A stretch of DNA of 64,000 nt from Hyphomonas oceanitis SCH89 (GTDB taxonomy: Bacteria; Pseudomonadota; Alphaproteobacteria; Caulobacterales; Hyphomonadaceae), in the NCBI RefSeq assembly GCF_000685295.1, contig NZ_ARYL01000013.1:1-64000 (forward strand), given 5' to 3'. Made by a program: the position numbers and the translations under genes. A model generated the notes under the pieces. That model had not been told where the DNA came from. It searched no databases and saw only the letters and a list, made by a program, of their open reading frames with translations. This document shows positions 8,580 to 16,613 of this stretch, in pieces; position 1 is the stretch's first letter; each line of letters starts with the position of its first letter.

Positions 8580-10172
8580 TTAATCCCGCGCCAAAGCCTC
8601 ATCAATCAGACGGGCCGTCTCTTCCACACCGTACAGCGCGGCGAAGCTGCCGAAGCGCGGCCCCTGCTCCTGTCCGAGCAGCACTTCATAGAGCGCCTTG
8701 AACCATTCGCGCAGGTTCTCGAATTCATGGTCCTTGCCGACAGCGAAGGTCATGGTCTGCAGGTTCTCGGAATTTGGCTCTTCATCGAAGACCTTGAGGC
8801 GCGCTGACAGATCCACCATTGCGGCGCGTTCCTGATCGGTCGGTGCACGGAACACTTTCGCCGGCAACACGAAGTCGCGGTAGTAGCGCATCGCATAGCC
8901 TGCGAGGCTGTCGAGCAGCGGGTGCGTCTCAGCCGAGGCTTCCGGCGCATAGCGCGAGATGAAGCCCCAGAGCTGGCTCTTGTCTTCAGGGTTCGCCACG
9001 GCGACGAGGTTCAGCAGCAGCGCGAAGCTGACGGGCACATCGGCCTTTGGCGGATTGCCGGAATGGATGTGCCAGACCGGGTTTTCCAGCTGGCGGGCTG
9101 GTTCCTCGTCCGGGTATTTCTCGAGGAAGGTCAGGTATTCATCGACCGTCTTCGGGATCACATCGAAATAGAGCTTCTTGGCCACGCGCGGCTTCTGGAA
9201 CTGGAACAGCGACAGGCTCTCGTCCGGCGCATAGGCGCGCCACTCTTCGACCGAGATACCGTTGCCCTTGGACTTGGATATTTTCTCGCCCTTCTCGTCC
9301 AGGAACAGCTCGTAGACATATTGTTCCGGCGGGCGGTGGCCGAGGATTTTGGCGATGCGCGAATAGATCGGCGCATTGGCCTGGTGGTCCTTGCCGAACA
9401 TCTCGAAGTCGACGCCAAGCGCGGCCCAGCGCATGCCGAAATCCGGTTTCCACTGCATCTTCACATTGCCACCCGTCACAGGCAGCGTCACGTCCGTGCC
9501 GTCTTCATCCTCGAACGTGATCTCGCCCTTGGCCGCATCGACATGCTTCATCGGCACATAGAGGACGCGGCCTGTGCTGGGCGAGATCGGCAGGAAGGGT
9601 GAATAGGTCGCCTGACGCTCCGCGCCGAGTGTCGGCAGCATGACGGCCATGATCTCATCGAACTTCTCCGCCGCGCGCAGCAGCATCGGATCGAACCGGC
9701 CGGACTTGTAGCATTCGGTCGCCGAGATGAATTCGTACCGGAAGCCGAACTGGTCGAGGAAGGCGCAAAGGCGGGCATTCATGTGCGCGCCATAGGACTC
9801 GTGCGTGCCGAACGGGTCCGGCACGGCGGTCAGCGGCTGTTGCAGGTAAGGCTCAAGGCTTTCCGGGTTTGGCACGGTCGGCGGAACCTTGCGCATGCCG
9901 TCCATGTCGTCCGAAATACAGATCAGGCGCGTCGGGATCTGTCCGCCCGTCAGCACTTCGAACGCGTGGCGCACCATGGTCGTGCGCACCACTTCCCCGA
10001 ACGTGCCGATATGCGGCAGGCCCGAGGGGCCATAGCCTGTCTCAAATACGACCGGGTCATCGGCCTTGCGCTGGCCCGCCTTGACCTGATCATCGACCCG
10101 CTTCTTCAGCGCGCGCGCCAGTTCAAACGGCCAGGCCTTGGCAGATTGGGCGAGCATGGAGAGGTCGGTCAT
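8580..10172 (-). CDS. lysS: Lysine--tRNA ligase, class I
   Basis: This 530-residue enzyme is a class I lysyl-tRNA synthetase, the archaeal-type form that replaces the class II enzyme in most alphaproteobacteria. It charges tRNA-Lys with lysine in the cytoplasm. The HIGH-type motif is HIGT at residues 54-57 and the KMSKS-type motif is KISKSKG at about residue 297. The long C-terminal helical part is intact ([12 protein letters not shown] at the end). It starts MTDLSMLAQ with no competing upstream start. It is the downstream partner of the diguanylate cyclase gene on the same strand, 130 bases apart, and converges on the indolepyruvate oxidoreductase. Confidence 0.95.
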   Translation of the reverse strand: MTDLSMLAQSAKAWPFELARALKKRVDDQVKAGQRKADDPVVFETGYGPSGLPHIGTFGEVVRTTMVRHAFEVLTGGQIPTRLICISDDMDGMRKVPPTVPNPESLEPYLQQPLTAVPDPFGTHESYGAHMNARLCAFLDQFGFRYEFISATECYKSGRFDPMLLRAAEKFDEIMAVMLPTLGAERQATYSPFLPISPSTGRVLYVPMKHVDAAKGEITFEDEDGTDVTLPVTGGNVKMQWKPDFGMRWAALGVDFEMFGKDHQANAPIYSRIAKILGHRPPEQYVYELFLDEKGEKISKSKGNGISVEEWRAYAPDESLSLFQFQKPRVAKKLYFDVIPKTVDEYLTFLEKYPDEEPARQLENPVWHIHSGNPPKADVPVSFALLLNLVAVANPEDKSQLWGFISRYAPEASAETHPLLDSLAGYAMRYYRDFVLPAKVFRAPTDQERAAMVDLSARLKVFDEEPNSENLQTMTFAVGKDHEFENLREWFKALYEVLLGQEQGPRFGSFAALYGVEETARLIDEALARD

Positions 10173-10302
10173 GTGAAGCGTCAGTCATTGTTGATTGTTG
10201 CGGCTGGCCGGAGGTAAAGGCCCCACGCCACAGCGTCAAGCAAACGCGCGCTGATGCGCTGGATATGCCTATAAGGTTGGAATAGGCGCGCGGGTGATGC
10301 CG

Positions 10303-11109
10303 CTAGGCCAACCTGACGCGGCTCGCGCGCGGATCGCCATAGGAATACGCAATCTGGTTTCGACCGCCCCGTTTGGCTTCGTACATTTTCCGGTCGGCAA
10401 TCGACATCATGGCAATGGCATTCTGGTCGGCCGAATTGATTGCCACGCCAATGCTGACCGACAATTGATGGCGGCATCCGTCTTCAGGCTCAAAATTCAG
10501 ATTGAAGACGCCAGCCAGAATGCGCTCAGCAATGGCAACGACGGACAGCGTGTCCGTTGCCTGCACGAAGACCAGGAATTCCTCGCCGCCAACACGGCCG
10601 CAAATATCCCCTATGCGCACGCCTGCAATGACTGTTTCGGCGACAAGACGAAGCGCCTCATCACCAGCTGAATGGCCAAACGTATCATTCACAATCTTGA
10701 AGTTGTCTGCGTCGATCATCAGCATGGCGCCCCCGATACGCTTCAGGAGGCTTTCGTCGACATCGCTCATGAATGCGCCGCGATTGAGCATGCCGGTCAG
10801 CGGGTCTGTTCGGGCGCGCCGATCAAGTTCTATATGCGCAGATTCGAGATCGTGAACCGTTTTTGCCAGTCTGTTTCTCTCGCGCTGCAGCCGCCACGAT
10901 ATGGGAAAGGCCACAAGGATGGCAACAATCACGCAGGTGATGCCGGCAACCGGGTAAATTTCGAGCACCACATCCCTCGGCAGCGGCGAGGCCCACAGGA
11001 CGATCATGCTGACCGCTTGGGAGACAAGAGCGCTGGCAACCGTGACAAGCAGGGGCCTGTGTAAGGAATGGAGAAAAACTGAATATCGACCGGGCAGGAC
11101 GTTTGACAT
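10303..11109 (-). CDS. Membrane-bound diguanylate cyclase (GGDEF)
   Basis: This protein of about 268 residues makes cyclic di-GMP from two GTP. Two membrane helices (about residues 19-40 and 52-73) are followed by a short coiled linker and a complete GGDEF domain with active-site GGEEF. RIGD five residues before GGEEF is an inhibitory I-site (RxxD), so product feedback is expected. There is no EAL domain and no recognisable sensor beyond the membrane part. An ATG at 11127 overlaps a TATAAT hexamer that looks like its own -10 box, so the start at 11109 (MSNVLPGR) behind a weak AGG is preferred. It is divergent from the bfd-bfr iron genes and upstream of lysS. Confidence 0.88.
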   Translation of the reverse strand: MSNVLPGRYSVFLHSLHRPLLVTVASALVSQAVSMIVLWASPLPRDVVLEIYPVAGITCVIVAILVAFPISWRLQRERNRLAKTVHDLESAHIELDRRARTDPLTGMLNRGAFMSDVDESLLKRIGGAMLMIDADNFKIVNDTFGHSAGDEALRLVAETVIAGVRIGDICGRVGGEEFLVFVQATDTLSVVAIAERILAGVFNLNFEPEDGCRHQLSVSIGVAINSADQNAIAMMSIADRKMYEAKRGGRNQIAYSYGDPRASRVRLA

Positions 11110-11214
11110 ATTACCTATATGAAACATTATAATCTATAGAATGGTCGCTGGATCGATGAAATTTGATCGGTCCACCCGATTTTTCTAAGGTCCGCAAAGT
11201 CAGGTATTTTGGTA

Positions 11215-11251
11215 TTGACAATCATTCGCATCTACATGCAAATGGTTCTCA
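11215..11251 (+). promoter_or_regulatory. Fur-like operator pair and -35 box ahead of bfd
   Basis: TGACAATCATTCGCA (11216-11230) matches the 7-1-7 Fur consensus TGATAATnATTATCA at 11 of 14 informative positions. TGCAAATGGTTCTCA (11237-11251) matches at 10. They start exactly 21 bp apart. The first overlaps a TTGACA -35 hexamer (11215-11220). The position of the -10 would put the transcript start close to the bfd ATG. Fur or a related iron regulator is the obvious candidate; this is inferred from motif similarity. Confidence 0.6.
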
Positions 11252-11451
11252 TGATCATCTGCATCTGCAACCGCATTAACTGTTCAAGCGTCCGCGCCGC
11301 GGTCGGCGCCGGTGCGCGCAGCCCACGGGCCGTGCAGGCGCATCACGGCTGCAAGTTCAATTGCGGCAAGTGCAGCTGCTCGATCGGCGAGATCATTTCG
11401 CAGGAAATGGATCGCCAGGGCCCCGCGCCGATGCTGGTCGCCGCCGAATAG
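11251..11451 (+). CDS. bfd: Bacterioferritin-associated ferredoxin (Bfd)
   Basis: This 66-residue protein has the Bfd [2Fe-2S] ligand pattern: Cys4-x-Cys6 at the N-terminus (MIICICN) and Cys38-x2-Cys41 (CGKC), almost the spacing of E. coli Bfd (4, 6, 39, 42). Extra cysteines lie at 11, 34 and 43. Bfd docks on bacterioferritin and reduces its ferric core to release iron. The start is set at 11251 to place the CxC pair as in the family; there is no ribosome binding site, which with the promoter position suggests a leaderless message. It is followed after 148 bases by bfr, its functional partner, and sits behind two Fur-like sites. Confidence 0.85.
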   Translation: MIICICNRINCSSVRAAVGAGARSPRAVQAHHGCKFNCGKCSCSIGEIISQEMDRQGPAPMLVAAE

Positions 11452-11484
11452 TCCGTTCTTTTTGAGACTGCGTTTCAGCACGCT

Positions 11485-11501
11485 GTGAGACTGTGTCTCA
11501 C
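11485..11501 (+). promoter_or_regulatory. Inverted repeat in the bfd-bfr gap
   Basis: A perfect GTGAGAC-tgt-GTCTCAC palindrome lies between bfd and bfr, 99 bases before the bfr start. No T-run follows, so it is not a classic terminator. It could be an operator or an mRNA hairpin adjusting bfr relative to bfd expression. There is no known motif match. Confidence 0.35.
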
Positions 11502-11599
11502 TTGCAGATGAACTTGATTTTATTCGAGAATTTCTTGCTTTTGGTGGCGCCTTCCCGTATCCCGCGAGTCTATCCATTTACCTTGCGCAGGAGTGCCCC

Positions 11600-12079
11600 A
11601 TGAAAGGCGACACCAAAGTTATCGAGTTCCTGAATCTCTGTCTCAAGAACGAGCTGACGGCGATCAACCAGTATTTCCTGCATTCCCGTATGCTCAAGGA
11701 CTGGGGCGTCTCGAAGCTCGCCAAACATGAGTACGAGGAATCAATCGAGGAAATGAATCACGCCGACTGGCTGATCGAGCGAATCCTCTTCCTGGGTGGT
11801 CTGCCCAACCTTCAGGACCTCGGCAAACTGCATATCGGCGAAAGCGTGCAGGAAATTCTCGAGTGCGACATGAAGGTCGAGATGATGGCCATCCCCACGC
11901 TCAAGGACGCGATGGAGCACGCCGAGAACGTGCGCGACTATGGCAGCCGCGACCTGTTCGGCAAGATCCTCCACAATGAGGAAGAGCATGTCGATTATCT
12001 CGAGACGCAGTTCGACCTGATCGAACGCATCGGTATCGAGCGCTACACGATGCTGCAGTCTGAAGCCAACGGCTCCTGA
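11600..12079 (+). CDS. bfr: Bacterioferritin
   Basis: This 159-residue haem-containing ferritin subunit stores iron as a ferric mineral in a 24-mer cytoplasmic shell. The haem ligand Met52 and ferroxidase ligands Glu18, Glu51 and His54 (EEMNHADW) are in place, as is the late EEEHVDYLE helix that supplies the remaining ferroxidase residues. Length is typical. A GCAGGAG ribosome binding site sits 6 bases before the ATG. It is downstream of bfd in the same direction, forming a store-and-release pair, and is followed by a strong terminator. Confidence 0.96.
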   Translation: MKGDTKVIEFLNLCLKNELTAINQYFLHSRMLKDWGVSKLAKHEYEESIEEMNHADWLIERILFLGGLPNLQDLGKLHIGESVQEILECDMKVEMMAIPTLKDAMEHAENVRDYGSRDLFGKILHNEEEHVDYLETQFDLIERIGIERYTMLQSEANGS

Positions 12080-12080
12080 T

Positions 12081-12111
12081 AAAAAGCCGGCCTTTCGGGG
12101 CCGGCTTTTTT
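12081..12111 (+). terminator. Rho-independent terminator after bfr
   Basis: AAAAAGCCGGCC pairs with GGCCGGCTTTTT around a short loop (tttcggg), ending in six T residues. It begins two bases after the bfr stop and closes the iron cassette before the minus-strand small membrane gene. Confidence 0.9.
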
Positions 12112-12129
12112 CTTTGGGGCGTCACATCG

Positions 12130-12357
12130 CTAGTTAAACGTGTCTGTCGGATTGATGCGCTTGTGAATGGGCCACTCCGCAAAGGCGAGATAGGCAAAGG
12201 CGATCAGGTTCACCAGCGGCACCAGCATCAGGAGCGACCAAGCGCCGCTGAAGCCGGCTTTGCTCCAGATCTTCCAGTAGCAGACGATAAAGAAAATAAT
12301 TACTGCCAGATATACCACGCCAACAACGGCAAAGGCAGCTGAGTTTCCGGATTCCAT
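12130..12357 (-). CDS. Small two-helix membrane protein
   Basis: This 75-residue protein has two predicted membrane helices (about residues 9-31 and 41-62) joined by YWKIWSKAGFSGAWSLL, a linker typical of short inner-membrane proteins of unknown function (DUF5684/DUF805-like in appearance). The start at 12357 is chosen because an exact AGGAGG lies 8 bases upstream. A GTG ten codons earlier (12387) keeps the frame open but has no ribosome binding site. It has no obvious operon partner; it lies downstream of the broken glutamate synthase-like gene on the same strand. Confidence 0.7.
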   Translation of the reverse strand: MESGNSAAFAVVGVVYLAVIIFFIVCYWKIWSKAGFSGAWSLLMLVPLVNLIAFAYLAFAEWPIHKRINPTDTFN

Positions 12358-12435
12358 GAGTGCGTCCTCCTCTTCATGATCCGACACGGATCAAACCAAG
12401 GTTCGCTGCAATTGCCAAGGTTCAGACGTTAAATC

Positions 12436-14028
12436 CTATATATTCAGCGGTCTGAAAGAGGCAGCCTGCGCCATCGCCCATTCATTTGCGAGCTTGGTCT
12501 CTTCCGGCGCATTGATCAGCACATTCTTGTCGAGCAGATCATAGGCGCGGTGCGCCGGCAGCACGATGTCTTCCGTCACGCGGTGCATGATGTGGCGCGG
12601 TGTGAGTTCGGCCGGATGCTCAAGGCCTGCAGCCCCCACGACTTCCATAAGCGCCTTCATCGTGTTGCGGTGGAAATTGTAGACGCGCTCAGCCTTGTCC
12701 GCGATCACGAGACCTCGTTGTCGACCCTTGTCCGTCGTCGCAATACCCGTCGGACACGTATTGTTGTGGCAGTTGAGCGACTGGATACACCCAAGCGAGA
12801 ACATGAAGCCGCGCGCCGTGTTGATCCAGTCCGCCCCGAGCGCCATGGACGAGGCAATCGCGAACGCACTGGTCTGCTTGCCGGAGCATGCAAGACGGAC
12901 CTCATCCTTCAGTCCCGTACCGACCAGCGCATTGCGCGCCAGCACCAGGCCTTGCCTCAGCGGCGCGCCGACATGATCAAGGAATTCCGCAGGCGCCGCG
13001 CCCGTACCCCCTTCCCCGCCATCGACGACCATGAAGTCCAGCCGGATCTCGGTTTCCAGCATGGCCTTGCAGATGGCGAGCAGTTCCCACCGGTTGCCGA
13101 CGCAGAACTTGATGCCCACAGGCTTGCCGCATGACATCTCGCGTAGGCTCGCCGCAAATTCCATCATCTCGATGGGCGTCGAAAACGCCGTGTGCCCCGG
13201 CGGCGACACGCATGTCTCGCCCACAGGCACGCCGCGCGCCTCGGCAATCTCCTCGGTCACCTTCGCGCCCGGCAGCACGCCGCCATGACCGGGCTTGGCG
13301 CCCTGGCTCAGCTTGATCTCGATCATCTTGATCTGCGGGTCCTGCGCGACGTCCTTGAAACGCGCCGCATCAAACCGACCGTCACGCGCGCGACAACCGA
13401 AATAACCGGAACCAAGTTCCCAGACGAGATCTGCGCCGCCGGCGCGGTGATAGCGCGAGACGCCGCCCTCGCCCGTGTCGTGATAGAAGTTGCCTTTCTT
13501 GGCGCCGGTCGACAGCGCCTCGATGGCATGCGCGCCGAGCGAACCAAAGCTCATGGCCGAGATGTTCAGGACGCTGGCGGAGTAAGGCTGCTTCGTTCCC
13601 GGTGCGCCAACATGAATGCGCGGAGAGTCGTCTGCGGTATGCTTCGCGGCAATCGAATGCGCCAGCTATTCATAAGGTGGCTTGTCGATGTCCAGATGGC
13701 TGCCGAAGGGTTCGACGGAAGATACATTCTTTGCCCGGCGATAGATCAGCGCACGCTGTTCATTGTTGAAGGGACGTCCTTCGGTTTCACTCTCCACGAT
13801 GTAGGAGCGAAGGAAGGGATGCAGCTCTTCAGCAATCCATCTGATGTGCGCAATGATCGGGAAGTTGCGCCACAAAGTGTGGCGTGACTGGAAAAAATCA
13901 TAAAGACCGAGAAGCACGAGTGCGCCAAGAATCCCGCTGAAGACAACAAGCCATGGCGCAGCCTCCATACCAATCAGACTCAGCACGAACAGACCCGTAA
14001 CAATGAGAAGCGGAATGAAGCGCATCAT
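12436..14028 (-). pseudogene. FMN-binding glutamate synthase-like protein, interrupted by amber codon
   Basis: The frame runs 530 codons and matches the FMN-binding glutamate synthase family (GltB central/FMN domains without the amidotransferase domain). It has an N-terminal membrane anchor (two helices in the first 50 residues), then a TIM barrel with MSFGSLG, SQGAKPGHGG, VDGGEGGTGAAPAEF and the iron-sulfur-like CIQSLNCHNNTC. A single TAG at 13666-13668 sits in the same frame between PPYE and LAHSIAAKHTADD. One base change to TGG would restore PPYEWLAHS, the expected family sequence. The start at 14028 follows AGGGAG. Downstream of the stop, re-initiation at ATG 13554 would lose the barrel start. 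Either a recent nonsense mutation or a sequence error. Confidence 0.85.
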
Positions 14029-14331
14029 GGCAAACTCCCTGCAGTTATTTGACTTTCCGAGCCTTGGGCCAAGCAAGCGACATCGTCAACAAATCCCGTG
14101 CAGCGCGGAATGTTCCGAGATGCAGTGCGAAGGCACGCTTGCAGACATCTTTAATTTTTCATCCGCTCACGTTCATTATTCAAAGTTTGCGACTCACATT
14201 CCACCACTTTAAGGGGTTGGCACGCTGTTCAAAAGAAGGTCAGTGTGCCAGCGCGTGTCGAAATGATTCGAGACCTGAGCTGCGTAAGATCGATAACCGC
14301 CCACAACAGGGCCCATTGAGGAGAAAATCCC
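14029..14331. other. Intergenic region, divergent promoters
   Basis: These 303 bases separate the broken glutamate synthase-like gene (minus) from the DUF2853 gene (plus). I see no convincing open frame, RNA gene or terminator. Both promoters must lie here. The segment 14145-14215 is A/T-richer than its surroundings, but I cannot place -35/-10 boxes with confidence. Confidence 0.4.
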
Positions 14332-14769
14332 ATGGCAAAAGCAACCAAGCCAACCACCAAGAAACCTGCCGCTGCGAAGAAGGCTGCACCTGCGCCTAAA
14401 GTCAGCGCTCCGGCAAAAGCTCCAACTGCCAAAGAAGTGCTTATGGAGAAATACGTCACCGACCTGAAAGAAAAGGTCGGCGAAGCGCGTCCTGACATGG
14501 CGCTGCTCGAAGCCGCTGTGAAAGCATCCGGCCCAACCATCTACAAGTCCGACACGGCAACGATTGCTGCTTCCGACAAGGACGAACTCGCACGCGTCAA
14601 GAAAGGCTTCATCGCCAAGAAGCTCGGCGTCACCGACGAAGCCAAGGCTGATGCCGCACTGGTTGAGGCCGTTGCCAAATACGGCAAGTCCGTCCGCGCC
14701 AAGCACCGCCCCGTGATGTATTACCTCATCGCCAAGGCCCTGAAAAAAGGATCGGTCCTGAAAGGCTGA
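14332..14769 (+). CDS. DUF2853 protein with histone-H1-like N-terminal tail
   Basis: This 145-residue protein has two parts. Residues 1-34 are almost only Lys, Ala, Pro and Thr, like the tails of histone H1 and of bacterial H1-like proteins. Residues 35-145 match DUF2853, a small helical domain (GPTIYKSDTATIAASDKDEL, then FIAKKLG and a basic end RAKHRPVMYYLIAKAL). The domain alone is usually about 110 residues, so the tail is an addition. The function is unknown; the tail suggests nucleic-acid or polyanion binding, which is inference. It is a single gene with a good terminator. No signal peptide. Confidence 0.85.
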   Translation: MAKATKPTTKKPAAAKKAAPAPKVSAPAKAPTAKEVLMEKYVTDLKEKVGEARPDMALLEAAVKASGPTIYKSDTATIAASDKDELARVKKGFIAKKLGVTDEAKADAALVEAVAKYGKSVRAKHRPVMYYLIAKALKKGSVLKG

Positions 14770-14796
14770 TCTTCATTCCGCTTGCGGATAAAAATA

Positions 14797-14830
14797 AAAG
14801 CCGGGCGCAGCATGGCTGGCCCGGCTTTTT
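14797..14830 (+). terminator. Rho-independent terminator after DUF2853 gene
   Basis: AAAGCCGGGC pairs with GCCCGGCTTT across an 11-base loop and ends in five T residues. The A-run before the stem would make it work for the convergent acyl-CoA dehydrogenase operon as well. Confidence 0.85.
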
Positions 14831-14851
14831 CATGGCTGGCTCCGAGATCGA

Positions 14852-15988
14852 TCAGAAACCGTTGAGGCGCGCATAGCGATCACGGTGCCAGCTGGCGCCG
14901 CCATACATGGCTTCCTGCACGCGTGCGCGCTTCATGTAGAGGCCCGGGTCTGCCACATCGGTCATGCCGATGCCGCCATGCATCTGGACACATTCATTGG
15001 AAACGAGATGTACAAGCTCGCTCGCCTTCGCCTTGGCGAGGCTCGCCAGTTCCGCCACATCACCGCTGCCTGCATCGACAGCCGCGAGGGCCGCTGCGAC
15101 GCATGAGCGTGTCATTTCCATCTCGGTGAACATTTTGGCGGCGCGGTGCTGGAGCGACTGGAACGAACCGATCAGCTGGCCGAACTGCTTGCGGCTCTGG
15201 AGATATTCGAGCGTCATCTCGAACGCAGCGGCCGACGAGCCAAGCATTTCAGCCGCCTGGCCGATGGCCGCGCGGTCCAGTACGGGTTCCAGCACGTCGG
15301 CGCCTTCGTCAACCGGGCCAAGCACCCCGCCCTCGCCCACGATGACATCCTCAAACGTCACATGCGCAGCGCCATGGGAATCCACCGTCTTCAGTTCCTG
15401 CACCGTAACGCCTTTGGCGTCGCGCGGCACAAGGAAGAGCGTAATGCCGTGGCGGTCGCCGGCTTCACCAAAGGTGCGGGCAACCACAATGAACATGTCG
15501 GCATCATGGCCACCCGGCACGAAGCGCTTCATGCCGTTCAGCGTATAGCCTTGGCCGTTGCGCTCGGCTTCGGTCGCCACGTTCAGCGGCGCAAAATGCG
15601 CGGACTCGTCGAGCGCGAGGGCGAAGGTCGCCTCGCCCATAGCGATCTTCGGCAGCCATTCGGCCTGCTGGGCCTTGCTGCCGCCAAGCTGGATGGCGGA
15701 GGCCGCGATCAGCGCCGTTTGCAACAGCGGCGTCGCGGCCAGTGTCCGCCCTTGGGCCTCGAGAATCTGGCCAAGACCAACAAGCCCGAAATGCTCTCCG
15801 CCCGGTTCGTCGGAAATGATCACGCCGAAGAAGCCGAGCTCTGCCAGTTTCTTGCGGGTTTCGGGGTCGTGGCCATTGGCGCCCTTGTCGCGCAGCGCGC
15901 GCAGATGCGTCAGTGGCAGTTCATCACGTGCGAATGCCATCGCCGTGTCGCGCAGCATTTCCTGGTCTTCAGTCAGTACGAAGCTCAT
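14852..15988 (-). CDS. Acyl-CoA dehydrogenase, second subunit-like
   Basis: This 378-residue FAD-dependent acyl-CoA dehydrogenase carries the ACAD N-terminal helical, central beta and C-terminal domains (CVQMHGGIGMTD near residue 338). It lacks the usual GGTxEI catalytic region: the C-terminus reads YGGASWHRDRYARLNGF. That pattern is seen in non-catalytic partners of heteromeric acyl-CoA dehydrogenases of the steroid/branched side-chain type. Its neighbour at 16614-17828 has the complementary IEGGTSEI motif, so the two may form a heteromer; this is inference. It is the last gene of a three-gene operon and its ATG overlaps the upstream stop (ATGA). Confidence 0.88.
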   Translation of the reverse strand: MSFVLTEDQEMLRDTAMAFARDELPLTHLRALRDKGANGHDPETRKKLAELGFFGVIISDEPGGEHFGLVGLGQILEAQGRTLAATPLLQTALIAASAIQLGGSKAQQAEWLPKIAMGEATFALALDESAHFAPLNVATEAERNGQGYTLNGMKRFVPGGHDADMFIVVARTFGEAGDRHGITLFLVPRDAKGVTVQELKTVDSHGAAHVTFEDVIVGEGGVLGPVDEGADVLEPVLDRAAIGQAAEMLGSSAAAFEMTLEYLQSRKQFGQLIGSFQSLQHRAAKMFTEMEMTRSCVAAALAAVDAGSGDVAELASLAKAKASELVHLVSNECVQMHGGIGMTDVADPGLYMKRARVQEAMYGGASWHRDRYARLNGF

Positions 15989-16611
15989 CTCGTCCCTCCA
16001 ATGGACATTATTTGCAGGGGGGCGGCCAACCAGTCGAAAGCATCTTCCAACCGGTCATTGCCCCAGAACATTTCGCCGTCATCGGCAAAGAAAGTGGGGG
16101 AGCCAAATACGCCGCGGCGCATGGCTTCCTCTGTATTGGCCTTCAGTTCGACCTTGATCGTCTCGTCGCCTGCCCGCGCCATGATGGCCTCAGGGTGCTC
16201 GCCCGCTGCCACGATGCACCGACTGACAATCTCCGGATCCGAGATCAGCGCGGCTTCAGCGAAGTTGGCCGTATAGACGGCCTTCACGAAAGCAGCCCGG
16301 GACGCCTCAGGCAGCGCCAGTGTGCAGCGCGCGGCCAGCAAGCCGTTCTGCGGGAATGCAGCTGGTGTCTCCAGAGGCAAGCCCGCCCGGGCGCAGACCC
16401 GCGCAAGATCGCGCCACATGTAGCGCCCCTTGACCGGGAAGGCATTGAAGGGGCTATCCGTCAGCCCCTGCTGGGTATTGAAGACAGGTCCGAGCAGGAA
16501 CGGCTTCCACACGATCTCGTGCCCCGCCTCATCGGCGAGAGCCTCGATCCGCATGGCCGCCGGATACGAGTAAGTCGATGCGAACTCGAACCAGAATTCA
16601 ATCCTGCCCAT
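15985..16611 (-). CDS. 2-hydroxychromene-2-carboxylate isomerase / kappa-GST-like DsbA-fold protein
   Basis: This 208-residue protein has the DsbA-fold of the HCCA isomerase/kappa glutathione transferase family. It opens with IEFWFEFASTYSYPAAMR, where the Ser near residue 12 is the usual catalytic serine, and has the cis-proline loop GVFGSPTFF near residue 175. Such enzymes isomerise aromatic breakdown products or conjugate glutathione. It sits between two acyl-CoA dehydrogenases in one operon (2-base gap upstream, 4-base overlap downstream), suggesting a shared catabolic route; the substrate is unknown. There is no export signal. Confidence 0.9.
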   Translation of the reverse strand: MGRIEFWFEFASTYSYPAAMRIEALADEAGHEIVWKPFLLGPVFNTQQGLTDSPFNAFPVKGRYMWRDLARVCARAGLPLETPAAFPQNGLLAARCTLALPEASRAAFVKAVYTANFAEAALISDPEIVSRCIVAAGEHPEAIMARAGDETIKVELKANTEEAMRRGVFGSPTFFADDGEMFWGNDRLEDAFDWLAAPLQIMSIGGTR

Positions 16612-16613
16612 GC

